The notes beneath the pieces were generated by a model that saw only the letters and a list, made by a program, of their open reading frames with translations, did not search any database and was not told where the DNA came from. DNA of 64,000 nt from Gaeumannomyces sp. JS-464 (Eukaryota; Ascomycota; Sordariomycetes; Magnaporthales; Magnaporthaceae): positions 1,550,001 through 1,614,000 of the forward strand of contig NGZR01000004.1 of the NCBI GenBank assembly GCA_002197995.1, read 5' to 3'. Positions 22,711 to 33,732 of this stretch are shown here, piece by piece (the stretch's first letter is position 1; every line of letters starts with the position of its first letter). A program made the position numbers and the translations under genes.

Positions 22711-23286
22711 ATGTCCGGTCGGGTGCGAAAACGCCCCTTTGCGAAAAAAACCCTTTAGCGTAAAAACCTGCTTGTTTAAATCGTTTTTTCTTTTGTTAAA
22801 ATGCCTTTTTGCTTTTTTTATTACGAGGTTTTAAAGCGTAAAAGGTGCGAGGCCTCCTTTTAGGACTCGTCGCGGTACGTGGAATGTTTTAATCGAAACC
22901 GCTCGGGTTGCGACGTTTTAAGCCTTTTTTTTAAACAGCTTTATTTTATCGGCTTGCAATACCAGCAAATAAAAGCGGAGGTCGAAGCGGTGGAAAAAGA
23001 ACGTCGCGCTTTAAATAACGAACGCCGTGCTTTGGATAATAAACTAAAGCGTTTGCGGAAATAAAAGAAAACATGGTTTAAAAAAAAAATGCGCGCGATT
23101 CGGCGCGGTATCGATATTATAAAGGAATTAAAACGTGTTAAGCGGGAGGAGGCCGACCAGGCGGCTCGCTAGGCTGCTTTGCAACCCGAGCCATTCGTAG
23201 CTTTTACCGCTTCCTTCGATTGGCAAGCATTCGAGGTTAATTTTAACTTAAACCTGCTTTCTTTTTTTAACCGTGGTAAGCTATAG
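22711..23286 (+). pseudogene. Antisense accessory ORF of G1: cysteine-rich N-terminus, coiled-coil middle
   Basis: A single frame of 191 codons from ATG 22711 to TAG 23284-23286, broken by five internal stops (22756, 22777, 22864, 23062 and 23170), all TAA or TAG and so explained by CAA/CAG decay. Residues about 31-70 carry a cysteine pattern, C-x2-[C/Y]-...-R-C-E-A-S-...-[C/Y]-x2-C-...-S-G-C-D-V, that looks metal-binding and recalls fungal zinc-cluster spacing. Residues about 85-150 are a charged coiled coil (E-A-V-E-K-E-R-R-A-L). F-K-K-K-M-R-A-I-R-R-G-I-D follows. The frame runs opposite to gag-pol between the 3' LTR and the tRNA-like unit. Complete counterparts are at about 390-930 (minus), 36458-37005 (plus) and 43815-44364 (minus); El-1b keeps the C-terminal half (1496-1745). 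I recognise it as recurrent in fungal elements but know no proven function. Confidence 0.75.
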
Positions 23287-23306
23287 CTTCCTTAATAATT
23301 TTTTTA

Positions 23307-23379
23307 GGTTTTGTAGCATATTAAGTATGGCTTTGGTTTTTTTTTACCGAAGTTTCGGGTTCGAATTCCGGCACGACCG
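23307..23379 (+). ncRNA. tRNA-like sequence downstream of the accessory ORF (best copy)
   Basis: 73 nt. The acceptor GGTTTTG (23307-23313) pairs with CACGACC (23372-23378) at six of seven positions counting G-U. The D-arm region is GCAT-ATTAAGT-ATGG. The anticodon-like stem TTTGG/CCGAA encloses an oversized T-run. The T-stem TCGGG/TCCGG holds the canonical 7-nt loop TTCGAAT, and the B-box GGTTCGAATTCC is near consensus. It starts 20 bp after the accessory ORF stop on the same strand, antisense to gag-pol. The T-run anticodon loop (about 10 nt) makes a functional tRNA unlikely. It could be a captured tRNA pseudogene, an antisense Pol III promoter or a processing structure. Confidence 0.65.
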
Positions 23380-23489
23380 TTTAAGGAAAAGTTTAACAAT
23401 ATCGGACTTTTTTTTTAAAACCTTTTCCTTTTGCTAACCTCCTTATAAGCGCTTTTACCGGTATTTCGTTAAGGCTTTTTAGCAGTTTA

Positions 23490-26400
23490 CAAAGTTAGTT
23501 CCTTTTTCCCACGTGTTTTTTTCGTAGCCGTACCTTTTCCATTTAACCAGGTATTTTTTAGGCCTATTTTTCGGCCTATGGTTTAAAATTTCTTCGATTT
23601 CGTATTTTTGCTTCGGGTCGATTTTTATTAACTCGTCGCTTTTAAAACCCGGTAGCGTTAATTTAAATAGGGAAATATAAAAAACCGGGTGGGATTTTAT
23701 AATTAATAGTAATCGAAATTTGTAATTTACGTCCGAAACCTTTTTTAATATTTTAAACGGTTTTAGTTTTTTATGGTTTAACTTATCGCTCGGTCGTTTC
23801 GTTTTAATATTTCGTCGAAAAAGATAAACGCTATTCCTCTTTTTAAAGGTCGGTTTTTCGATCTTTTTTTTATTTGCTTAAGTAGTTATGCGGTGCCGTA
23901 GCTTTTTTAGCTTTATTTAAAAATGTTTATGCAATTTAACGAGCTTCGTTATTTGTATTTCCGCTGCTAAGGCATGCTTTTTTACCCTGGGTTCCTTATA
24001 CGTTGTAAGCGTAAACCCGTAGTTCGCATAAAACGGTATAATTCCTGTGCTTTTATAAATTAAGCTATTGTAAGCGAATTGGGCCATAAAAAGTAGTTAT
24101 ACCCAATCGTTTTATTTATAGTTAACGTAATAACGTAAATATTATTTTATGGTTTGGTTCGTTCGCTTCGTTTGTTTATTTGTTTAAAAGTGGTAAGCCG
24201 TAAATAAAAAGTGTTTAGCTTTTAGCAACGTTGTAACCCTTTCCAAAATTTGCTTATAAATAGCTTATTTTTATTCGTAATTAAACGGTTCGGCGTGCCG
24301 TATTCCGCTATTACGTGCTTAATAAAAACGTACGCTAACTTGGTAGCGTTGTTACTTTTTTTATACGGTAAAAATAGGGCATATTTGGTAAGCTTATTTA
24401 TTATTACCAGTACATTATCGTATTTCGTTTTAATTATCGGTTTTTTAAATTAGGGAAGTTTAATAACGAAATTTATAGTAATTTTTTGCTATGCTTCGCT
24501 CGGCGTTAGCAATGGCTGTAAAAGCCTATAAAGCTTATACTTGCTGGCTTTATTTTTAACGTAGCTTTCGCAATTTTTTATTGCGTTTTATATTTCGGCT
24601 CGAGTTTTTGCGAACCCGTAATATTATTATAACCGTTTTTACGTTTTTTTTACGCTTTAATAGCTATATGCCAATTAGCTATAAATTTGTTAAATTTTTT
24701 TTAGGGTTTAAACTTTTCCTTACCAAATTGTTTTAGCGAATATCCTTTATGCCGGGACCAAAAATCCGTTTAATCCTTCCGTTAGGATTACTTGTGTTTT
24801 TTTAGGTATTGCAACCTAATAATCCGGTCGTTAGCTTAAAGCGTCCGCCCGGCCGTTTTCCGACCCTTTCCGGTACTCGATCCGGATATCGTAATTTTGC
24901 AAAAACTCGTTTTAACGGACTTATCGCTTATTTAGGTTTTTGCTAATAGTAAAATATGTTAAGTTTTTATGGTTTATATACATTATAACCTAATATTTAG
25001 CTTTATAAAAATGTGGTCGCCACTTTTCCAATGCTCGGATAATTGCTAAAAGTTTCTTATCGTGGATTTGGTAATTTAATTTAAATCCGTTTAACTTTTG
25101 CGAAAAAAACGCACAAAAGTACAACCGTTTTTAATCGTTTCGCTATTCGAATTAGCCGCTAATCGCGTAATCCAATGCGTCGGTTTTAACCTCGAAAAGT
25201 TTTTTTTAATTTGGGAGTATTAACATTGGTTTTTTTAATACGGCGTCCCGTAATTGCTTAAAAGCCTTTTATTTTTGCCTTTCCTAATAAAACTAGTGGT
25301 TATTTTTAGTAAGGTTCGTAAATAGTATAGCGATTTTGTTATAACCACGGATAAACCGTTTGTAAAAGTTTAAAAACCTTAGGAACCCTCGTACTTTCGT
25401 AACGTTTTTAAATATAAGCCATTTTTTAACTTCTTTAACTTTTTTAGGGTTTATGTAAACCTGTCCAAATATAACCATAAACTTTAAAAAAGCAACTTTT
25501 TACGAATACCATTCGCACTTTTCTGGTTTAATAAAAAGCTTTGTATTAAGCAGCTTTTAAAGCATTTTATATACGTGCTACTTATGCTTTTTTATCGTTT
25601 TTAAAAAAATTAAAATATCGTCCAAATACGCGAGGACGAAAATGTTAAGGTATTCGCGTAACATATGGTTAATTATTTTTTAAAACGTAGCTATTGCGTT
25701 AATAAACCCGAAAGTTATTACCAAAAACTCGTAGCACTTAAGCTTTATTTTAAAAGCCGTAAACCATTTTTAACCTTCCTTAATCCGTATTAAAATGTAA
25801 GCTTTTCGTAAGTTTAAAACCGTAAAATATTAGGCTTTACCGAGCTTATTTCGAAGCTCGTCGATAAAAGGTAAAGGATATCGATTTTTAATCGTAACCT
25901 TATTTAATAGGCGGTAGTTAATGCACATTCGCTTCGTTTTATTTTTCTTTTTTCTTTATAAAATCCCGTATTTTACTAAAAAATCGAAAGGTTTAATATG
26001 CCCTTTTTATAAGTTTTTTTCCAGCTGTTTTTTTAGCACCTCCTGCTATCGAGGGCTAAACTGGTATAGCTTTTAATATTTAAACTGCGTATTTGGCTTA
26101 AGTTTAATTTCGAAGTTAAACGGTTTATATTTGGGAAATACCGTTTTTAGGTTTTTCCTAAACAATTTCTCGTATTTATAGTATTCCTTTAAAATATTCG
26201 CGAGCCGTTTTTTAATATCGGTTTAGTCGTTTTGGTCGCTTTCCATTTTAAATAGTCGTATATTCGTCGATGCTAAATGCGAAAGTGGATTGCTAAATCC
26301 TATTACCGTTATAACCTCCCTTTATTGCTTTTTATGCTTACGGTTTAAAGTTCGTAGTTGGTAAACCGTTTTAATTACTCGTAGCTTTTCCTATTAAACC

Positions 26401-28960
26401 TAACCGGTGGTTTAATTTATCCGTAGGTTATTTTTCCTAAGCTAAAGGATTTTAAAAATTACGTTTCCTTTTTTTATATCCAACTTATTTAATATAATAG
26501 TAACGTTTTCCCCGTTTTAGGTGCGTAATGTTATTAGTTATATTTTTTGGTCGATTTATCCTTTATTATAAACGACGGGTATTTTTTTAACTGTTTTTAA
26601 TTAGTACGGTTAGCGTTTTCGTTTTGTTAGGATTTTATACCGTTTAACCGTTTGCGGCGATACGTAATCGCTTTATGCTTCGCAATCGATTATCATTTTA
26701 ACCTTTTTCTTTTAATATTTTATCCGAAATGTTAATAGATCGTATAATTAACTCGATTTTGCTATTGCGAGGGTTTTTGTTAATTTTTCTTTTTTTTCCC
26801 ATTTTATGCCTTTCGCTTAGGTAGTTTTTTTAGTTTTTTAATAAAAGGAACGAGTACCGCACGTTTGTCCTTTTATCTGGGTCGAACGGCACGTACGCTC
26901 GCGTAATCCCCTAATGTTAAACTTCCGTTTTTTATGCCATATGTTTTTTGCATTCCACAGTTTCGCATTTTCCCTAATCGAGCGTTTTAATAACGTATAA
27001 TATTAAATGCCGTTCGCTAGGTTTAAAAATTGCGATAAACCTGCTAATTCGAGCTGGTTCCCACCGTGGCAATTGGAATGCTAAACGGGGCTTAACTTTT
27101 AGCTTGCTTTCCAATTTCCGTAAAAAGAAATCGTATTTAAATTTAAGTCGTAAGTGGAATTTGCACTTTCCGTAAATGCATTTTGCCTAAAAAAGGTACA
27201 AATGTCCCGAATGCTTTATATTAACGTTAAGGTGGTTTTCGAGTTTTAACGCAGTTTTATTTGGCTCGTTTATGTCGTCGGTTCGGTAGTTAGCGTATTT
27301 AACTTCTTGCTAATCGTTAAACCACGATAAGGGTTAGCCGTTATTTCCGTTTACCGGTGGTATATACATAACGGCTTATTTGGGTGCTTTAAAACCTTAA
27401 CGTTTTAAAAACATTCCGATACGTTAAAAGGTGTAAACGCGCGCTAATCCTTCCAACTTATCCGGTTTTCGCGAATTATAAATACCGAAGTTTCGCCGCT
27501 CGAACTTTTCGCTCGTTTTTAAAACTCGGCCGTTTTAAAGGTTTAACCGTTTTAATTTATTTCGGCGTCGGTGTCGAAATCCTCCGACTTTCGAAAAAGG
27601 TGTGTTTAGTTTAAAAGCTTTTTTTAAGCTTCCCCTTTTTTCGAAACGCTTGCTAAGGTCGCTCCTTTTTAAATCCCACGAAAAGCGGTATCGTTTTTTT
27701 CCTTCGAATTTTCTAGCCCGGAAACGATCCGCTACTTTCCTTCGCTATCGTATTCGAGCCTTTTAGCTTTAAATATGCAAACGTTTCGAGGCTTTCGAAA
27801 ATACCATCCGGTAACCTTTTTATCGGATTAGTATATAATGCATAATTCGTTATAGCAACCCGTTTAGCTAAACGTCGCTTTAAAGCATAATTTCTTTTAT
27901 ATCGGGGTTTTTTACGTTCGTTAAAAGTTAGCTATTTGGCGGTTATTATCCCGTTAAGGGCAGTTAATTTTCATATAGCCGGTTTGGCCACATTTAAAGC
28001 ATTTCCCGTTTTTCGGGGTTTGCTTTTGTTTTTTTTACTGCTTTTGCTACTAGTAAGCGGTTTTCGCACTAAGGTTTATAAAGCTTAAATGCGTTTCGTA
28101 AACCGTAATAAGTTATTATTTAGCCTTTTTTTAATTAGCTTTATTATTTATGCCACATTTTTAAAACCATATCCTTTTTTTTCTTATTATCGTTTCGTAT
28201 AATTTGTTGTTAATACGAACCGCGTTTTTAACGTAATCCGTAAAAAACTCGAAGCGGTTTTACTTTGCGAGTTTATCTTTTACGTTTTCGCGTAATCCGT
28301 TATAAAAGTGCAATATTAACGTAGCGTTGTTTTAATTAAACTTAATGCTAATCCGTTAAAGTTCGTTTATAATTTAGCTATAAACTTTCGCTATTTAAAA
28401 ACTAACAAATCTTTTTTCGGCGATTTGGGTTTTCGTTAATTATACCGAACACTTTTCCGACTTTTTTTTCGAAAGTTTCGAAGCTGGCGAAAATAAGTTT
28501 AATAGCTTTTTAGTTATTTTTATATTTTTTAAAATAATTACTTTAGGTCGGCTAAAATCATTTTTTTACTTTGCCGTTTAGTTTGGTAATAGCGTAAGCA
28601 ACCTTTTGTTTTTCGTTTACGAATTGTTATTCGTAAAATTTAAAATAGCTTTTGCATTCGGTAAAAAACGTTTTAAGCTTACCGTTTTTTCTTTTATAAA
28701 AATTCGAAAACGGGAACTTATACGCTCGGATTGCGATAAGTGCTTCGAAAAATACCAATTTCGTAATAAATTGTTTTACTTTGGCCTGGCCTTTAGCGAT
28801 TTCGTTCGTTATAAGCTTAAAAAGGCTAACCGTATTAGCTGTTTCGTTAAAGTCGTACTTAATACCGTTAAAAGTAAAAACCGTGGTTTTTTCCTTTTCG
28901 GGCTTTTTACTGCTGCTTGCTATAACTGTATTGTTCTCCTTTTAACGAGGTATTAAACAA
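23490..28960 (-). pseudogene. G1 gag-pol of El-2
   Basis: Minus strand. Gag is near 28960-27900 with a zinc-knuckle remnant around 28000. RT lies about 25930-25230 with the catalytic box Y-L-D-D intact at 25617-25628, then N-V-T-K-V-R-G-F-L-R-F-L-N-F-Y-K-R-F-I-R (about 25330-25420). Integrase core lies about 24560-24250, with N-V-L-V-I-I-N-K-L-T-K-Y-A and Y-G-T-P-N-R-L-I-T. The chromodomain about 23690-23500 contains Y-L-V-K-W-K-R-Y-G-Y. Several integrase aspartates read as Asn. Numerous TAA/TAG stops; not translatable. Confidence 0.85.
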
Positions 28961-28972
28961 AATTAGTTAAAA

Positions 28973-29399
28973 TGTTACAATTAAAGGTTTGCTTTTAAAA
29001 TAGGGCATTTCGAAGGAGGAAAAAACAATATCGCTAATTTAGTTAACAAGGAAACACGTAATTTAAAAAGATAATTTAATTGCTTGTTTTAGAGGATGTT
29101 TAGGAGTTAACTTAAGTTAATTAATGCCGAAGCCTTAATTAAAGCTATTTAAAACAGTAGGAAATCCATTTTTTATATATACGCTGCTTTTTACTTTATG
29201 TTAGGTTGGATTTGTGGATTTGTAGTTTTGCCAATACAAATTTAAAAATCCTTTTAGCTTTATGGATTTGTGGTTTTTTTAACACAAATCCAAAAATCCA
29301 GCTGGGGTACGTAACTTTACGTGCCCGGGTGCGAAGCAAAAGCACCACTTAAACCTCCCCCCGTCCTGCTGCCCTAAAGCTTGCATGCTGGTCGTAACA
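28973..29399 (-). repeat. 5' LTR of El-2
   Basis: 427 bp, TGTTACAATTAAAGG to GGTCGTAACA on the plus strand, paired with 22168-22595. Confidence 0.92.
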
Positions 29400-30902
29400 C
29401 GCTAATAAGGAAACCGCAAATTCCGAAGTTAATTTCGCGTTTTAAAGCGCGGTTAAACTATAAGTTTAAAATGCTTTTTATTTACTTTTTTTTTTATCTT
29501 TTTTATCCGCTTTTTTATTTTCCGTACCGTTATCGTTGTTATTTTTATCCTTATTTTATTTTTATCGTCGCTCGCGTTGTACAAATTGTTAAAATTCGAG
29601 TTGCTAACGATTAAAAGTGTAATACCGTTTTTATTAACGCGCGGAAACGCCGTAACGGTACGGCTGGAGTTAAAAAAACTCGGGGCGAAAACGGGTGCTA
29701 ATGTTAATGGTAAAGTCGAACCCCGTATTAAAGCGAACAAGCGAGCCGATACCCGATTTAAAAAAAGCCGAGCCGCGAAACACGCTTTATAAGCGATTTG
29801 TAGCGGATATAATAGTAGTAAACGAAAGCGTAATCGAAAACCGAGCGGGTATAAAGGGAAAAGGCTAAAACTTAAAACCAAGTTCGAATCGCGTCGTGCG
29901 CGAGCGTTTAAAAAAAAGCGTAAAGTTAAGTTCGTAATACTATTATTAACGCGGAATAGTTTAAGTAATAAGGTAACGGGTAATAAGCTAAACCGGTCGC
30001 TTTTAAATTTAGCAGCGTAAACCGCACGTTTAAAAACGGCGATACGCTATTCGTACGCGGCGTTAAAAACAAAGTGGCCTAATAAAGCAATATTTATAAC
30101 GCTATTAAAAAAAGTTAATAAACGTACGTATAACGGCAAAAAGCTATCCCCGGGAAATTTACGGCATAATTTTACAAGCGGTTTTTAAGCGTTTTATATT
30201 ACGTTAAATAATATAAGCAGTTTTAAAAGCTTAAAAGCTTTTTTAACGCCGTGTAAAAAGGGAACGACGGTAAAAACAACGGGCTGCTCGTTTTTCGATA
30301 CGAAAAACGACAAGTTCGAATCGGAACTTTAAATGCGGGAATAAGCAACGAATTAAACGGGATTTGCGAAAAGGAAAAAGGCAGGAAATTTATTATAACG
30401 GCAAAAAAGCGGATAAAAGGAAATCGTAAAGCGAAAATAACTAAAAAGTGGAAATTAATTAAAAGCGACGAAAGCGGGCAAACGGCCGCGCAAGCGATTA
30501 CAATCGCGCGCGCGAACGAAAAGGAATTTATTATTAATACGCGATAAGTAAAAGCAAAATAAGCGATTAAACAAGCTAAAAAAAGGTTAGCGAAAGTAAC
30601 GCAACGGGCGGAAACGAAAGCGTTAAATACCGCGTTAATCGCAAATAGTAATGTTAAAAAAAGGAAGTAAAAAATTAAATCGAAAGCCGAAATGCGGATA
30701 ACGCCGTGGGTAAAATCGGTAGTAACGCTAGTTTAATTAAAAAGGCGGTTAACGCGGTAAGTGCGGCTTTACCTTTGCGAGGGCGGGTAAAAGCCGAGTT
30801 ATTAAAAGGTCGGTTTTTATTAATGCAATTACGGGTTTTAACCCGTAGCTAATAGTTTATTAAAACGCGTTATATTAACGTACTAGTTACGCTGCTAATA
30901 TA
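29400..30902 (+). other. Unassigned 1.5 kb between El-2 and El-3
   Basis: No LTR, TIR or known domain seen. From about 29640 to 30890 a plus-strand frame stays readable with only TAA/TAG interruptions. It is rich in Lys/Arg and later Gln, with segments such as A-L-K-T-K-W-P-N-K-A-I-F-I-T. Near 30470-30750 another frame also looks helical and basic, so frame choice is uncertain. It could be the C-terminal half of a transposon protein or a RIP-degraded host gene. I do not recognise it. Confidence 0.35.
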
Positions 30903-31309
30903 TGTTACGATTATTATGCAAGCTTTAAAATAACAAAACGGGAGGAGGCTTTAAATAGCGCTTTTACCCCGCACTTAAACACGTAAAGTTACGTGATTTA
31001 AAAGGATTTGTGGATTTACAAGCAAAGCGACAAATCCAAAAAAATTTAAAAATTTATAAGCAAAGTAACAAATTTAAAACTCGCAGCGAAAAGGCAGCGT
31101 ATATATAAAAAATGGATTTCTTTTATACTTAAGTAGCTTTTAATTAAAACTTTAACATTAATTAACTTAAGTTAGCTTTTAAGCATTTTTTAAGGCAAAT
31201 AATTAAATTGTCCTTTTAAATTACGTGTTTCTTTACGTATTAAACCAGTAAAATTGTTTTTTACACCCCCGAAATGCCGTACTTTAAAAGCAAACCTTTA
31301 ATTATAACA
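30903..31309 (+). repeat. 5' LTR of El-3
   Basis: TGTTACGATTATTATGC to AATTATAACA, 407 bp. TATA-like ATATATAAAA at 31101-31110. It carries the same sub-family segment as El-1 and the 6028-6139 fragment. Confidence 0.9.
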
Positions 31310-31369
31310 TATTAATTAATTTTATTTAATACTTTATTAAAAGTAAAAACAATGCAATTATAACAAGCA

Positions 31370-32345
31370 GTAGCAAAATACACAAAAAGGGAAAAACCAC
31401 GGTTTTTACTTTAAATGGTGTTAAATACGACCTAAAAAAAGCTATTAATACGGCCAGCCTTTTTAAACTTATAACGAACGAAATCGCTAAAAGCTAAACC
31501 GAGGTAAAGCAATTTATAACGAAGTTAATATCTTTTAAAGCACTTATCGTAATTAAAACGTACAAATTCCCGTTTTTAAACCTTTATAAAAAGGAAAACG
31601 GTAAATTTAAAACGTTTTTTACCAAATGTAAAAGCTTTTTAAATTTTACAAATAGTAATTTGTAAACGAAAAGCAAAAACTCGTTTACGCCGCTATTAAG
31701 CTAAACGGTAAAGTAAAAAAGTGGTTTTAACCGATTTAAAACGATTATTTTAAAAAGCACGAAAAAAGTTAAAAAATTACTAAAATTATTTTCGCTAATT
31801 TCGAAATTTTCGGGAAAAAAATCTGCGAAATATTTAAAATAATTAACGAAACCCGAATTACCAAAAAAAAACTAATAGCTTTTAAATAGCGAAAAGCCGT
31901 AGCTAAATACGCAGCGGATTTTTAACAAATCGGCATTAAGCTTAATTAAAACGACGTTACGTTAATATTGCATTTTTATAACGGATTACGTAAAAACGTA
32001 AAAAACGAATTCGTAAAGCAAAATTGCCTAAAGTTTTTTACGGATTACGTTAAAAACGCGGTTTAAATTAACGATAAATTATACAAACGATAATAGGAAA
32101 AAAAGGATATAGTTTTAAAAGTGTAATATAAAATAATAAAGCTAATTAAAAAAAGGTTAAATAATAACTTATTACAGTTTACGAAACGCATTTAAACTTT
32201 ATAAATTTTAATGCGAAAGCCGCTTACTAATAGCAAAGTTAATAAAAAAAGCAAAAGTAGGATTTAAAAAACGGAAAGTGTTTTAAGTGTAATTAAAACG
32301 GCTATTTTAAAGCAAATTGCTTTTAGCGAGTTAATAACCGCTAAG
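31370..32345 (+). pseudogene. G1 Gag (El-3)
   Basis: Plus-strand frame with K-G-K-T-T-V-F-T-L-N-G-V-K-Y-D-L near the start, then capsid-like helices. A zinc-knuckle remnant lies near 32270-32330, where Cys codons now read Tyr or Val-adjacent stops. Counterpart of El-2 28960-27900 and El-4 about 43400-42400. TAA/TAG stops throughout. Confidence 0.6.
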
Positions 32346-32910
32346 TAGCTAATTTATAGCGAACGTAAAAAAGCCCGATATAAAACGGCTTATGCCCCGG
32401 GTTAACGTTTAGCTAAATAAACTATTACGACGAATTATACGTTATATATTAATTCGATAAAAAGGTTACCGGATGGTAATTTTAAAAACCACGAAATATC
32501 GCGATATTTAAAGCTATTAAAACCGAGTACGACAATTAACGAAAATAGCGGGTCGTTTTCGGTTTTATAAATTTAAAGGAAAAAACAACGCCGCTTTTCG
32601 CTAAGCTTAAAAAAAATAACTTTAAAAAGTGGTTCGAAGGAAAAATAAGCTTAAAAAAAGCTTTTAAATTAAAAACACCTTTTTTAAAAGTCGGAAAATT
32701 CCGATACTAACGCCGGAGTAAACCTAAACGGTTAAAAAGCCGACGTCGCTTAGTTTTAAAAAAAGCCTAAAAAGAAAACGGCTGTAAACGAACCGTTATT
32801 CGCGCTTATAACCCGAAAAGTTAAATGGGGAAGCTAATAAGCTTTTACACCTTTTAACGTTTCGAAGTGTTTTTAAAACGTTAAAGTTTTAAAATACTTA
32901 AATAAACCGT

Positions 32911-32986
32911 TGCCTTTATAGTGCAATAGTTTAACACCGGGCGAACCTTTTCGAAAATCGCGGGTTTAACTCCCGCCGAAAGCATA
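32911..32986 (+). ncRNA. tRNA-like head of the SINE-like element
   Basis: Acceptor arms TGCCTTT (32911-32917) and GAAAGCA pair at six of seven positions. The T-stem CGGG/CCCG encloses the T-loop TTTAACT, which would be TTCAACT before RIP. The anticodon arm is not clear, so I do not assign an isotype. Internal A and B boxes would supply the Pol III promoter of a SINE. Confidence 0.6.
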
Positions 32987-33732
32987 AAAAACTTTTTATT
33001 TTTCGAACCAAACCCCGTTTTACCGGAAAAAAAACGCGATTAACAACAACTTTATCACGTGCTTTAAACACGTGCAAAAAACGCAAAAAAGCCACAAATG
33101 CAACCAAAACAACCCTTAAGAAAAACAAGGACGAGGAACAAACGCAAAGTAACGAGCACAAGCTTTACTTTTATTCGCTACGGCACCGAACCGCTTGCGC
33201 TACTCGTTTGGCTTGCAATACACGGGGTCGCTCTTTTAAACCGTGCATAGAAGGTTTAAGCTGGAAATGCACGTGGGAAAAAATATGTAAAGGAATAAGC
33301 ACGAAGCTAACCGGACTGGTTCCCCGGAACGGCGCACCGTTCCGGAACTTAATCGATAAGGGTTAACGCACGTGCACCCAGGAAATTGCCCCCTGGGATA
33401 AATGGCAGGCACATAATAACGAAAAAACAAAAATAAGGGAAATAAAAAACCCGAGCAATCGCTAATAAGCATAATATCGGTAAAACGCGTATAAACGCGC
33501 CCGCGTAAAGCTATATATAATACGTTTGCCGATGCCGAAAACGTAGTAAAAAGCAATCGTGTAAAAAGGTAAGCAAAAAGGCTAAAGCGAAAAAATAAGT
33601 AGCGAAAGCTTATTAGTAAACGAAAGGTTTTCGCTTAAAACATTTAGCTGTATTAAAGTTTCCCTTTTATATAACTAGCAAAAGCACCGAGGTTTGTACA
33701 AACATAACGGTAATATAAATAATAAATAAATA
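32912..33732 (+). mobile_element. Candidate SINE: tRNA-like head, LINE-related tail (0.82 kb)
   Basis: It interrupts El-3 with a target duplication AATAAACCGTT at 32901-32911 and 33733-33743 (up to 13 bp). The uninterrupted site survives in El-2 (complement near 27380-27395). The first 75 nt are tRNA-like: acceptor TGCCTTT/GAAAGCA, A-box-like TAGTGCAATAGTTTAAC and B-box-like GGGTTTAACTCCC. The last 50 nt, from AGCAAAAGCACCGAGG to the AAATAAATAAA tail, match the 3' end of the LINE at 52480-52536, as expected for a SINE mobilised by that LINE. The body (33000-33650) has near-normal CA/TG content in places and a perfect 9-bp stem hairpin at 33324-33345. Long for a SINE. Confidence 0.75.

Larger units (their letters stand above)
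22168..29399 (-). mobile_element. Ty3/gypsy chromovirus G1, full-length copy El-2 (7.2 kb)
   Basis: The only G1 copy here complete with two LTRs and no internal insertion. Its 5-bp target duplication is CGTTA (22163-22167) / CGCTA (29400-29404), differing by one C-to-T. The coding strand is minus: gag near 28960-27900, protease/RT/RNase H about 26700-25000, integrase about 24700-24000, chromodomain about 23690-23500. The 3' internal region (22596-23400) carries a plus-strand accessory frame and a tRNA-like sequence, both antisense to gag-pol. RIP stops are everywhere in gag-pol but fewer in the accessory frame. Confidence 0.92.

Noticed and set aside
28606..28956. 116-codon plus-strand frame in El-2
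   Set aside because: Antisense shadow of G1 gag. Other G1 copies show the real frame on the other strand.
33236..33556. 106-codon minus-strand open frame inside the SINE-like element
   Set aside because: No domain, no counterpart, and a composition typical of a chance frame in mixed-GC DNA.
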